From contig NZ_JAIWZC010000001.1 in assembly GCF_020297485.1 (NCBI RefSeq), positions 5,146,001 through 5,210,000 of the forward strand: a DNA stretch of 64,000 nucleotides, read 5' to 3'. The notes under the pieces are model-generated. The model was not told the origin of the DNA. It did no database searches and saw only the letters and a program-made list of their open reading frames with translations. The DNA is from Enterocloster clostridioformis (GTDB lineage Bacteria; Bacillota; Clostridia; Lachnospirales; Lachnospiraceae). Shown in pieces: positions 36,951-45,839 of the stretch (within the stretch, counting starts at the first letter, position 1; each line of letters opens with the position of its first letter). Both the position numbers and the translations under genes were made by a program.

Positions 36951-37446
36951 AAGAATAACCGTGTATGATGTTTTGATTTCCTGCCCGTCTGATGTTGGAG
37001 AGTATATTGATAGCATAAAGCGTGGTGTTTATCGGTTTAATAGCACTCATGGAGAATATCGAGGTATTATATTACGTACGAAATATTGGAAGGATGATTC
37101 TTTTGCACAATCTGGTGGAAAAGCACAGGAACTTCTGAATCAACAGATTGTTGAAACGTCAGATCTGGCTATTGCGGTTTTTTGGACGAAATTTGGAGAG
37201 CCAACAGCGCACTTTGCTTCAGGCACTGAGGAAGAAATTGAAACTATGATATTAAAAGGAAAGCAGGTGTTTTTGTACTTTTTGGACAAACCGGTTTCAC
37301 CTTCTATGATGAACAGCAGAGAATATAAAAAAATTGCCAATTTCAAAAAGAAATATCGTGACAAAGGAATTTACTCTATTGTCAAAGATGAACGTGAATT
37401 GGAATCACGGATCGAGGATGGATTAATACGCTATTTTTTTGCTTAA
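36943..37446 (+). CDS. Stand-alone DUF4062-like domain protein
   Basis: 167 residues from ATG 36943, overlapping the HIT gene by eight bases, with AAGGAGCG upstream. It opens VYDVLISCPSDVGEYIDSI and continues to SDLAIAVFWTKFGEPT, SGTEEEIETM and KQVFLYFLDKPVS. These align with the N-terminal domain of the STAND protein at the other end of the cluster. The fold is probably Rossmann-like, akin to DUF4062 and nucleoside deoxyribosyltransferase/TIR-type domains; this is from pattern recognition, not a profile search. It could be a second effector or an inhibitor. Confidence 0.75.
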   Translation: MPKRITVYDVLISCPSDVGEYIDSIKRGVYRFNSTHGEYRGIILRTKYWKDDSFAQSGGKAQELLNQQIVETSDLAIAVFWTKFGEPTAHFASGTEEEIETMILKGKQVFLYFLDKPVSPSMMNSREYKKIANFKKKYRDKGIYSIVKDERELESRIEDGLIRYFFA

Positions 37447-37490
37447 AAATCCTTCAAAAAGAAAATCAGAGCTCTTTCTTGATTTTTTAG

Positions 37491-37640
37491 GGTATTCCGC
37501 ATATAATCTGTCCGAAAGATGCCATTTCTATGGTAGAGGACGAAGAAGGCTTCGAGTATCCGCAGATAGATGAAAGCAAGTGTGTTCGCTGTTACCAATG
37601 TGTTAGGGTATGCCCGATTAAAGCAGCAAGAGCACAGTAA
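37491..37640 (+). pseudogene. Ferredoxin-like 4Fe-4S protein fragment
   Basis: Frame HIICPKDAISMVEDEEGFEY, then KCVRCYQCVRVCPIKAA. It holds one complete C-x2-C-x2-C-x3-CP iron-sulfur motif plus the tail of another. A stop precedes it and the first cluster's cysteines are missing, so it is the remnant of a two-cluster protein, such as the start of an F420 hydrogenase beta-type capsule protein. The stop lies eight bases before the next gene. Confidence 0.65.
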
Positions 37641-37648
37641 GGAGAGAT

Positions 37649-38554
37649 ATGAAAACAACATTACTTATCATGGCCGCCGGCATCGGTTCCCGATTCGGTG
37701 GTGGAATTAAACAGTTGGAGCCCGTTGATAGCAGTAATCATATCATCATGGACTACTCAATCGATGATGCGTTTGAGGCTGGCTTCAACCATGTAGTGTT
37801 TATTATCCGTAAGGATATTGAGAATGAGTTCAAAGAGGTCATCGGTGATCGGAACGCTGATATCTGCAAGGCTCATAATGTAACTGTGGACTATGCTTTC
37901 CAGGATATCAACGATATCCCCGGCGCCCTGCCGGAAGGCCGGACGAAGCCGTGGGGAACCAGTCAGGCGGTGCTTGCAGACAAGGATATGCTGACTACTC
38001 CCTTCATTGTGATCAATGCGGACGATTACTATGGCAAAGAAGGCTTTAAGGCTATCCATGAGTATCTGGTGAACGGCGGCAAGTCCTGCATGGCTGGCTT
38101 TGTGCTGAAGAACACATTGTCCGACAATGGCGGCGTAACCCGCGGCATCTGCAAGATGGACGAGGAGAGTAACCTGACTGAGGTTGTGGAAACCAAGAAC
38201 ATCGTGAAAAGCGGAATCGGCGCTGAGGCGGACGGTGTGGCCATTGACACAGACTCTCTCGTTTCTATGAATATGTGGGGTCTGACTCCTGAGTTTCTGG
38301 ATGTGCTGGAGATTGGGTTTAAGGAGTTCTTCGAGAAAGAAGTTCCGGGCAATCCTCTAAAAGCAGAGTACCTGATTCCGATCTTCATCGGCGAGCTGCT
38401 GGAGCAGGGCAGGATGTCTGTGAAGGTGCTTAGAAGTAATGACACCTGGTACGGCATGACCTATAAGGAAGATGTCGCAGCCGTAAAGGACAGTTTCGGG
38501 AAGATGCTGGAGAAGGGCGTGTATCAGAAAGAGCTGTATGGGGATCTGCTGTAA
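37649..38554 (+). CDS. Sugar-1-phosphate nucleotidyltransferase
   Basis: 301 residues of the NTP_transferase family from ATG 37649, behind AAGGAGAG. The signature MAAGIGSRFGGGIKQLEPV gives the nucleotide-binding loop and Lys. INADDYYG carries the metal-binding Asp. It makes a UDP- or other NDP-sugar for surface polysaccharide; the exact sugar is not determinable. GC content is higher than the surrounding capsule genes. A scrap of a related gene remains at 24888, so these enzymes usually flank capsule loci in this organism. Confidence 0.88.
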   Translation: MKTTLLIMAAGIGSRFGGGIKQLEPVDSSNHIIMDYSIDDAFEAGFNHVVFIIRKDIENEFKEVIGDRNADICKAHNVTVDYAFQDINDIPGALPEGRTKPWGTSQAVLADKDMLTTPFIVINADDYYGKEGFKAIHEYLVNGGKSCMAGFVLKNTLSDNGGVTRGICKMDEESNLTEVVETKNIVKSGIGAEADGVAIDTDSLVSMNMWGLTPEFLDVLEIGFKEFFEKEVPGNPLKAEYLIPIFIGELLEQGRMSVKVLRSNDTWYGMTYKEDVAAVKDSFGKMLEKGVYQKELYGDLL

Positions 38555-38620
38555 AGCAGAGTTGCTGGCGTAAATATAGTTGGCAGCAAACGAAAACGGG
38601 CGAAATTGAAAAGTAGGTTT

Positions 38621-38699
38621 GTAAGTGCTTCAAAAGAAGGCGTAGTGTAAAATAGATATTTTCTGTTATACTTACTACAACTTCTTTTGAAGCACTTAC
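38621..38699. repeat. MITE related to IS66 copy 2 ends
   Basis: A 79-bp element with perfect 19-bp inverted repeats GTAAGTGCTTCAAAAGAAG and its complement, flanked by a 9-bp direct repeat AGTAGGTTT at 38612-38620 and 38700-38708. The left 27 bases closely match the left end of IS66 copy 2 (GTAAGTGCCTCAAAAGATGG at 38886). It contains no gene and was presumably moved by an IS66 transposase. Confidence 0.82.
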
Positions 38700-38813
38700 A
38701 GTAGGTTTCGCCTTTTTCAATACCCTACAAAGTAGATTAACATGGAAATTCTACGCATAACAGTGCGGAAAACAGAAATACAACCGTTTGAAAAACAAAG
38801 GAAGTAGATTGAC

Positions 38814-38885
38814 ATGGAAAACAATAAAATAGGCCGTCCGCCTAAAAAGTGCTATGATCCAGAATCTCTCATGCAGGAACTGATC
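38814..38885 (+). pseudogene. 5' fragment of a small gene cut by IS66 copy 2
   Basis: ATG 38814 follows GGAAG and reads MENNKIGRPPKKCYDPESLM, then is cut at 38885 by the IS66 end. The GRPPKK-type start is typical of small helix-turn-helix regulators. The 3' part is not found in the window. Confidence 0.5.
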
Positions 38886-38974
38886 GTAAGTGCCTCAAAA
38901 GATGGCGTAGTGAAAATGACACGTTCTTTCTGCTATACTGATTAAAATCAGATATAGTGAAGGAGGTAGTTTTC

Positions 38975-39178
38975 ATGAGTGAAACGAATCAAGAAGCTGT
39001 AACCAAGTTTGCGGAAGTCCTGCCGCAATCCCTTAATAAAAAACCGTACCGGCAGGCCCCATCCCAGAACCAGGACCGTCAGGTCATGGTCGTCTGCCAG
39101 GATATGAAATTCTTTTTTCCAGAGGGGATCCGTCCAGAATCACTGCGGACGTTCCTTAGTATTCTGAAACAGTTATGA
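38975..39178 (+). CDS. IS66 small first-gene protein
   Basis: 67 residues from ATG 38975, behind AAGGAGG. It occupies the tnpA position and its stop overlaps the tnpB start, but it is half the usual tnpA length and lacks a clear helix-turn-helix. It ends EGIRPESLRTFLSILKQL. This short version recurs in one IS66 subgroup as far as I recall; its role is unknown. Confidence 0.6.
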   Translation: MSETNQEAVTKFAEVLPQSLNKKPYRQAPSQNQDRQVMVVCQDMKFFFPEGIRPESLRTFLSILKQL

Positions 39179-39548
39179 TGAGGCATATGGCTGAAAAAGC
39201 CGAGCATATCTATCTTGCATGTGGAGCTACGGATTTCCGCAAACAGATACAGGGTCTGACTGCCCTGGTCAGTATGCAGTTCCAACTCGATCCATATCAG
39301 GGCACGAATGTTTTTATCTTTTGTAATAAAAGAAGGGATACCATCAAAGTGCTCAGATATGATAAAAATGGTTTTATCCTGGCCTCCAAACAACTTCTGG
39401 ATGGTATGAGATTCCAAGGCCCCGCACTCCTGCTGAGGTAAGAGAGATATCTTTTCAGCAGATAGAATGGCTGCTGCAGGGGCTTGAGATCGAGCAGAAA
39501 CACGCACATCATCAGGTAAAGATCGATCACAGGAATTCCTGTTTTTAA
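39175..39548 (+). pseudogene. tnpB: IS66 tnpB with a one-base deletion
   Basis: It reads normally from ATG 39175 through AEKAEHIYLACGATDFRKQI to GMRFQ. There CAAGGCCCC lacks one T relative to the expected CAA-TGG-CCC. The broken frame stops at 39441. Restoring the base gives WPRTPAEVREISFQQIEWLL and a normal end at 39548. Confidence 0.8.
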
Positions 39549-39614
39549 AAAATGGTAGAAAAAACGAACCTTCGGTGGTAAAATGAACCCAGTAAAAAAT
39601 ACGAGGAAAAACAT

Positions 39615-41240
39615 ATGACCGAACATGAAGAACTCCTGATGCTGTGTGCAATGGTGGAGAAGCAGAAAGCCGAACTGGAAGCCAAAGACCAGCTCATCCA
39701 AAAACAGAATATCCAGATTGAAAATATGATCCAGGCGCTCCTTCACGCCCGTAAAAAGCTATTCGGTCCGTCCACTGAGATGAGAAAACAGACAGAAGGA
39801 CAACTCTCGTTGTTTGATACCGCACAGGGGATTGCAAAAGAACTGGGTGTGGAGCAGAAAAAGGTCACGGTAAGACCATATGAACGTAAGAACAGACAGC
39901 CGGGGATCCGTGCGGAGATGCTGGCAGGGCTTCCAACGGAGATTGAGGAATATGAGATTCCTGCGGAAGACACCTGCAGTATCTGCGGGAACGTACTGAA
40001 CGTGATCGGAAAACAGTTTGTCCGGACCGAGGTGGAATATGTACCGGCGAAGCTGAAAGTAAAGCATATCGTCAGGCAGGTTGCAAAATGCACGGTATGC
40101 GGGACCCCTTCCGGTTCTAACCCGAGCAGCCACTTTCAAAAAGCTGCGGTTCCGGCTGCTCCGCTTCCACATTCCATCTCAACGCCATCCCTGCTTGCCC
40201 AGATCATGTACCAGAAGTTCTGCATGGGTATCCCACTGAACAGACAGGAATCCGACTGGTACCGCCTGGGTCTGGTACTTCCAAGGAGCAACATGGCCCA
40301 TTGGTGTATCCGATGCAGCCGGGAATGGTTCGAACCAGTTTATTGGAGGATCCATGAAAAGCTGAAGTTATGTGAGATCCTGCACATGGACGAGACCCGT
40401 ATCCAATGCAATAAAGAGGCAGGCAAGAAAGCCAGCAGTGAGTCTTTTATGTGGGTCATGCAGAGTGCCGCATCCGAAAGCCTGAAAGGGATCTTCTTTT
40501 ATTATGCAAGTACCCGGAGCGGATCGATCGCAAGAGAGCTGTTAAAGGGTTTTGATGGCTATCTTGTGACCGATGCTTATGCCGGTTATGAAAAGGCAGA
40601 AGGTATCCGCCGTGCATTGTGCTGGTCACACTGCCGCCGATACTTTATAGAAAGCATCCCACTTGACAGCAGGGTAAAGGAGATCCCGGGATCAAAAGGT
40701 GCCGAAGGGCGTGGGTATATCGATCTGCTGTTTAAGATCGAGTCCGAGATCAGGGACCTGTCATATGAAGAACGAAAAGAAAAACGTCGGGAAGCGTCAA
40801 GACCAGTTCTTGATGCCTTTTGGTCGTGGGTAAAAGACACTTCTGTGCTTTATACTACAAATGAGAAACTAACATCGGCATTAACGTATGCCACAAACCA
40901 AAGAAAATATCTGGAGACCTTTATGGAAGATGGGCGCCTCCCGATCTCCAATAATCTGGTGGAGGCAAATATCAAGCCATTTGCTACCGCAAGGCGTGCA
41001 TGGCTATTTGCAGACACTCCAAAAGGTGCCATGACAAACGCAGTTCTGTATACGTTGGTACAAAGCGCCAAGGCAAATGAACTGGATGTATATGAGTATT
41101 TGAAATATCTGCTGGAAGAGATGCCGAACAACCGCCATCTGGAACATCCAGAGATCATAGACCGATATCTGCCCTGGTCATCCGAACTGCCAGAACGGTG
41201 TCGACTAAAAAAGCAGATAAAAAGGTGCCTCAAATGGTAA
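39615..41240 (+). CDS. tnpC: IS66 transposase TnpC, copy 2
   Basis: 541 residues from ATG 39615, with GAGGAAAAAC upstream. An N-terminal coiled coil is followed by the zinc finger CSICGN with CTVCGT. The DDE domain shows LHMDETRIQCN, VTDAYAGYEKAEG and Glu in NNLVEANIKPF. The C-terminal domain ends YLPWSSELPERCR. It is distinct from the TnpC proteins of copies 1 and 3, so the three are different IS66 lineages. Confidence 0.93.
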   Translation: MTEHEELLMLCAMVEKQKAELEAKDQLIQKQNIQIENMIQALLHARKKLFGPSTEMRKQTEGQLSLFDTAQGIAKELGVEQKKVTVRPYERKNRQPGIRAEMLAGLPTEIEEYEIPAEDTCSICGNVLNVIGKQFVRTEVEYVPAKLKVKHIVRQVAKCTVCGTPSGSNPSSHFQKAAVPAAPLPHSISTPSLLAQIMYQKFCMGIPLNRQESDWYRLGLVLPRSNMAHWCIRCSREWFEPVYWRIHEKLKLCEILHMDETRIQCNKEAGKKASSESFMWVMQSAASESLKGIFFYYASTRSGSIARELLKGFDGYLVTDAYAGYEKAEGIRRALCWSHCRRYFIESIPLDSRVKEIPGSKGAEGRGYIDLLFKIESEIRDLSYEERKEKRREASRPVLDAFWSWVKDTSVLYTTNEKLTSALTYATNQRKYLETFMEDGRLPISNNLVEANIKPFATARRAWLFADTPKGAMTNAVLYTLVQSAKANELDVYEYLKYLLEEMPNNRHLEHPEIIDRYLPWSSELPERCRLKKQIKRCLKW

Positions 41241-41350
41241 CAGTTACAGTATAGCAGTTTAAGTTGCTATATGCACTGCAAGCGCGCAATAAAATAATGG
41301 CTATCTTTTTGTAAAGCATCCAGCTATAGTTAAAGCAAACTGTTCCAACT

Positions 41351-41497
41351 TCAACTTTTTGATTTGATCCGGCATCTCTGCTGTATCATTTCTGACCAGG
41401 GCATCAGATCTTCTATACCTTCGGGCTCATCTTTGTAGTCCGGCATATAGAGCAGTACGGTCTCCAGATACGCGTAGATGTTCAGATTGTTAAGTTT
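41351..41497 (-). pseudogene. IS66 tnpC 3' fragment
   Basis: The minus-strand frame NNLNIYAYLETVLLYMPDYK, then LMPWSEMIQQRCR, is the C-terminus of an IS66 transposase. It ends at a stop at 41351. Nothing upstream of about 41497 remains; there it meets a tnpB fragment on the other strand. Confidence 0.7.
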
Positions 41498-41773
41498 TCC
41501 ATTGACGGACTCTGCGCCATTATCGAAGAACAGCTTAAGATGGATCCGTCGTCCAGTGCTCTCTTCCTTTTCTGTGGAAGAAGACGGGACAGGATCAAAG
41601 CCCTGTTCCGCGAGGCGGACGGCTTCGTCCTGATCTATAAGCGGTTGTCTGTCCGCGGCGGCTATCAATGGCCCAGGAAGCAGTCGGAAGTCCGGAATCT
41701 TTCCTGGCGGGAGTTTGACTGGCTGATGTCGGGGATTGATATTGACCAGCCAAAAGCCCTCAAAGCAGAGTAA
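41498..41773 (+). pseudogene. IS66 tnpB, 5'-truncated
   Basis: The plus-strand frame begins IDGLCAIIEEQLKMDPSSSA and continues through LFLFCGRRRDRIKALF to the stop at 41773. About the first 30 codons are missing. It precedes the tnpC at 41916 and is probably the remains of the same element. Confidence 0.75.
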
Positions 41774-41915
41774 AAAATCATCTGGATTTCAGCAGAAATC
41801 CTGCACAGAAAAATCCGAAAATCTCCTGTAGATTCGGCATTTTTCAGGAGCCATTTTCCTTTAGTAAAAGTCCTGTTTCTGGTATAATAAGGGTATCAAA
41901 TCCGAGGAGAAAACA

Positions 41916-43469
41916 ATGGCTTCCAGTGCGAAATATATCCAGCTGCGAGAGCTGAGGCTTATTATTGACGAAAAATCCAGTCATGAGAAAGCGCTCCAGG
42001 AACAGGTGGACTATCTTACCAAAAAGCTTTTCGGTTCTTCCAGCGAAAGAAGATCCGATGACATTCCGGGACAACACAATCTCTTTGATGAAGCGGAAAT
42101 GGAACAGGATCCATCCCTGCTGGAAGAAGAAACGATAATCCGGGAGCATACCCGTAAAAAGAAGGCAGCGCATGAGGATCTCTTCAAAGGCCTGAAAATT
42201 GAAAAAGTAGTAATTCCTCTTCCGGAAGAAGAGCAGATCTGTCCGGTATGCGGTACGCAGATGGTCCTGATCGGCGAGGAGTATGTCCGCCGGGAACTGG
42301 AATTCATTCCTGCCACCTGTAAGGTGATCGAATACTACAGCCAGAGTTACGGATGTCCATCCTGTAAGGAAGGACTCGGCGATACAGAGAAACCTGTGAT
42401 CATAAAGTCTCAGGCTCCGGCGTCCCTGGTAGGGAAAGGCCCTGCCTCGGCATCCACCGTTGCGTGGACCATGTATCAGAAGTATGCCAATGGACTTTCC
42501 CTTTACCGGCAGGAGAAGGACTGGAAACAGTATGGGGCCCAAATCAGCCGCACCACCCTTGCTAACTGGATCATCTATTGTTCGCAGAACTATTTCCAGC
42601 CAATATATGATTACTTTCATCGGGAGCTGCTGAAACGTAAGTTTGCGATGGCGGATGAGACCCGGATCCAGGTGCTGAATGAGGAAGGGCGAAGACCTCA
42701 GACCCAGTCCTTCATGTGGCTGTTCCGAAGCGGAGAGGATGGGCTTCCGGAGATCATCCTGTATGGCTATTCCCCGACCAGGGGCGGCAGCCATGCGAAG
42801 GAATTCCTGGAAGGCTACAGCGGATATCTGGAGACTGACGGCTATCAGGGGTATAACAATCTGCCGGGGATCAAACGCTGCTCCTGCTGGGCACATATCC
42901 GCCGATACTTTATCGACGCTGTCCCCAAAGGCAAGCAGTATGACTACAGTCAGCCGGCAGTGCAGGGAGTCCGGTACTGTAACCGGTTATTCGCTATTGA
43001 AGACTCCATTAATAAAAAATATCCCGGTGATTATGAAAAGCGGAAGCAGCTGCGTCTCGAGAAGGAAAAACCTGTTCTGGAGGCTTTTTGGTTGTGGCTT
43101 GATCAGCAGAAGCCTGTCCGGAATACCCGGATGGATAAAGCGGTGAATTATGTTTTGAACCGTCGGGATACAGCACAGACCTATCTGGAAGACGGCCGCT
43201 GCAGCTTTACCAATAATCTCAGCGAGAATGCGATCCGTCCATTCGCAGTGGGCCGCAAGAGTTGGCTGTTCAGCAGTTCCGTGGACGGAGCGAATGCCAG
43301 CGCAGTGGTCTACACAATGGTTGAGATGGCAAAAGCGCACGGCTTGAAAATTTACGGATACTTGAAATTCCTTCTGGAACATCGGCCGAATAAAGAGATG
43401 TCCGATGAACAGCTGGCTGAACTTGCACCCTGGAGTGAAAAACTCCAATCTATCAAAAATCGCATGTGA
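41916..43469 (+). CDS. tnpC: IS66 transposase TnpC, copy 3
   Basis: 517 residues from ATG 41916, behind GAGGAGAAAAC. Coiled coil at about 15-50, zinc finger CPVCGT with CPSCKEG, and a DDE domain with MADETRIQVL, LETDGYQGYNNLPG and Glu in NNLSENAIRPF. It ends in APWSEKLQ, shorter than usual. The element's own tnpA and the 5' part of tnpB are gone, so it is likely immobile despite the intact transposase. Confidence 0.92.
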   Translation: MASSAKYIQLRELRLIIDEKSSHEKALQEQVDYLTKKLFGSSSERRSDDIPGQHNLFDEAEMEQDPSLLEEETIIREHTRKKKAAHEDLFKGLKIEKVVIPLPEEEQICPVCGTQMVLIGEEYVRRELEFIPATCKVIEYYSQSYGCPSCKEGLGDTEKPVIIKSQAPASLVGKGPASASTVAWTMYQKYANGLSLYRQEKDWKQYGAQISRTTLANWIIYCSQNYFQPIYDYFHRELLKRKFAMADETRIQVLNEEGRRPQTQSFMWLFRSGEDGLPEIILYGYSPTRGGSHAKEFLEGYSGYLETDGYQGYNNLPGIKRCSCWAHIRRYFIDAVPKGKQYDYSQPAVQGVRYCNRLFAIEDSINKKYPGDYEKRKQLRLEKEKPVLEAFWLWLDQQKPVRNTRMDKAVNYVLNRRDTAQTYLEDGRCSFTNNLSENAIRPFAVGRKSWLFSSSVDGANASAVVYTMVEMAKAHGLKIYGYLKFLLEHRPNKEMSDEQLAELAPWSEKLQSIKNRM

Positions 43470-43490
43470 ATTATAGTGAATTACTCCAAC

Positions 43491-43930
43491 TCGCAAAGGG
43501 CTGGGGTAATTTTGCATCTGACCGCATTAATATTTGGCGCTTACTTACTATGTATGAAGAAACGGGTCATGGAGGTTCTTGCATTCCAGATAGAATACAG
43601 GATATTTTGGCGTTAGATGTAGCGTGTGTTGGACCGGAAAATAATTCTGATGAGATGAAAGTATCAATATTTGTCAAAGAGCCGCGTTTTTCTTATCATA
43701 GAGAAATGATAAAAGAATTGGTGGAAACTGCAAAAAAGCATGACATAAACTATGTTATTGATACGTTTGCACCTACATATGGAACGGACTGTGAGGATAC
43801 TATGATAGCAGGATATGATGTTCGACATGGAGCGGTGGGACCGGGCACATTTGCCACACATGGGTACGAAAGGACGCATACTTTGGCTGTGCAAAATACA
43901 TATGATTTAATTAAGTACTTTATTTTGTGA
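43491..43930 (+). pseudogene. M42 family metallopeptidase, 3' fragment
   Basis: The C-terminal ~145 residues of an M42 aminopeptidase: RLLTMYEETGHGGS with the catalytic Glu pair, DVACVG and the late GYDVRHGAVGPGTFATHGYERTH region with metal-binding His. The N-terminal part with the first zinc ligands is absent. The fragment begins right after the IS66 copy 3 transposase, so IS66-mediated deletion is the likely cause. Confidence 0.8.
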
Positions 43931-44169
43931 ATAGTAAATTGCGCCGGATAGCTCATGTTATCGTATTTGCGGTTCTGACAATTCTGCTTGGAATCACGCT
44001 GCAGACAGGAGACCTTCCGATGTGGTTCATGATATTTCCGATGGCTTGGAGTTATGCGGATGAGGCAATAAAACCATTGATTCAAGGTAGACACTTCTCT
44101 TGGTTTGATGAGGGATTAAACCTGCTTGGAACAGTAATTGGCGGCCTTGTGGTAGCGGTGATTGTGTAA
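43927..44169 (+). CDS. VanZ-like small membrane protein, possibly truncated
   Basis: 80 residues from GTG 43927, overlapping the M42 stop by three bases. Two to three hydrophobic segments. YADEAIKPLIQGRHFSWFDEGLNLLG matches the VanZ pattern Y-x-DE...Q...GR...D...N-x-x-G. Most VanZ proteins are longer, with an additional N-terminal helix, so this could be a truncated gene. Its role is unknown; VanZ-like proteins are linked to glycopeptide tolerance in some bacteria. Confidence 0.55.
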   Translation: MNSKLRRIAHVIVFAVLTILLGITLQTGDLPMWFMIFPMAWSYADEAIKPLIQGRHFSWFDEGLNLLGTVIGGLVVAVIV

Positions 44170-44470
44170 GTTTTGGAATTATTGTATCGCACAAAGAACA
44201 ATGCCTTCCCTCTCATTACCTTGCTATGTATCTTTTTCAGAGCTAATATCACCACTACAAGTTCAATGAAGAAGGAGAAGTGGTGACAACTATGGAGAAA
44301 ACAAAGACACCCCGCACGTTCGGTTCCAGACCCGGCCACACAGCCGAAATCGTAAATCAGATAAAATCGTATCTGCGGGAACATCCAGTGGAGTACCATG
44401 GTCAGGTAGACCATTACGGTCAGGAGAACTACTATGATCAGATGAATTCCTTGCTGGAGATGCTCTACTA

Positions 44471-45839
44471 GTACAGCATTGCCAAAATAATAATGAATAG
44501 ACGTTGCTTTTTTATTGTAGTCGGTGCATAATAATTCTATCACTAAAGAATGGATGGGTTATTATGCGAAGGAAAACAATTGATACTATCCCGGTTTTAT
44601 CTGATGCCATGAAAAACATATTATCTGCTTTTTCAAAAAGCCGCTCCCTTCCGTCAGGACTGGTCAAAAGAGCCAGCATTGTCCTGCTTGCGTCACAGGG
44701 GGAACTCAACCAGAATATTGCACCACAGGTCGGGCTTCATTATAATAATGTTGCCACCTGGCGCAGTCGGTTCCTCGCGGCGCTCCCAGCCTTGCGGAGG
44801 ATTGAAATGGACGACCCGAAAAAGCTTGAAGATGAGATACGGGCAGTCCTGTCCGATAAAAAACGCCCCGGTGCCCCGTCTGTTTTTACGCCGGACCAGA
44901 TCATGCGGATCATCGACCTTGCCTGCAGCAGCCCAAATGATTTTGGGTACGAAGTAAGCCAGTGGAGTCTCCCGCTGTTAGTGGCAGAAATTAAAAAGCA
45001 GGGGATCGCTGAACAGATTTCTGAGAAATCTGTCAGCCGTTTTTTAAAAATGAGGTAGATTTACATCCCCACAAAATCCGTTACTGGCTTCATTCTTCGG
45101 AAAAGACGGAAGCCCCGGAATCTTTTGCGCGGAAAGTAAACGAAATCTGCGGCCTGTACCAGAGTGCCCAGGAACAAAGCCGGGAAGGTGCACACATTGT
45201 TTCCACGGATGAAATGACCGGGGTACAAGCGCTGGAACATAAATATCCTGACAAGCTCCCATTACCCGGCCAGTGCGCCAAAATGGAGTTTGAGTATATC
45301 CGCCATGGCACGACCAGCCTCATCGGGTTCTTTGATGTTGCAACGGGCCGTATGGAAATGCCGTATTTAAACTCCACACGCACAGAAGAGGATTTTGTGG
45401 AAGCCGTGAAAGCATTGGTAGGGACAGACCCGCAAGCCCCATGGACATTTATATGCGATGGCCTAAACACCCATAAATCGGAAGCCCTTGTCCGCTTTGT
45501 GGCAGAAGCCTGTGCCCTTGGCGTGGAACTGGGCAAAAAAGGGAAAACAGGGATCCTTAAAAGTATGGAAAGCCGAGCGGATTTCCTGCATGACCCTTCC
45601 CACCGGATCCGCTTTGTCTATACTCCGAAACACAGTTCCTGGATGAACCAGATTGAGATATGGTTTGGCATCATTAACCGGAAGCTGCTGAAGCGGAAAA
45701 GCTACCTATCAATAGAAGAACTGGAAGCAAGCATCCTGCGCTTTATTGAACAATACAATCTTACAGCACACCCATTTAAGTGGACATATGCCGGGATACC
45801 ATTAGTAATTTAATCACTGATATTTAAGCAATGCTGTAC
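44471..45839 (+). mobile_element. IS630-family insertion sequence, copy 1
   Basis: 1369 bp with inverted repeats GTACAGCATTGC / GCAATGCTGTAC. It is flanked by TA on both sides (44469-44470, 45840-45841), in the larger context CTAG. TA duplication is the hallmark of IS630/Tc1-mariner transposition. Copy 2 at 62561-63929 has the same length. Confidence 0.93.
44564..45813 (+). CDS. IS630 family transposase (programmed -1 frameshift)
   Basis: The first frame, ATG 44564 to 45058, encodes the helix-turn-helix DNA-binding part (QNIAPQVGLHYNNVATWR). The second frame carries the DDE domain: Asp in VSTDEMTG, Asp in FICDGLNTH and Glu in NQIEIWFG. They overlap at T-TTA-AAA near 45040, a canonical slippery heptamer. 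A -1 shift there joins RFLK to NEVDLHPHKIRYW and gives a full-length enzyme of about 416 residues. Both copies share this arrangement, so it is programmed rather than damage. Confidence 0.85.

Larger units (their letters stand above)
38886..41240 (+). mobile_element. IS66-family element, copy 2 (right end unclear, tnpB broken)
   Basis: The left terminus GTAAGTGCCTCAAAAG begins at 38886. It carries a small first gene, tnpB with a 1-base deletion, and an intact tnpC. The matching inverted repeat is not found after tnpC, so the right end has been lost or recombined. The frameshifted tnpB suggests the copy cannot move by itself. Confidence 0.75.

Noticed and set aside
41222..41249. Right inverted repeat of IS66 copy 2
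   Set aside because: GTGCCTCAAA occurs here in direct, not inverted, orientation and no matching target duplication is present.
45214..45813. Second IS630 frame as an independent gene
   Set aside because: The slippery heptamer and direct continuation of homology in the -1 frame indicate one frameshifted transposase.
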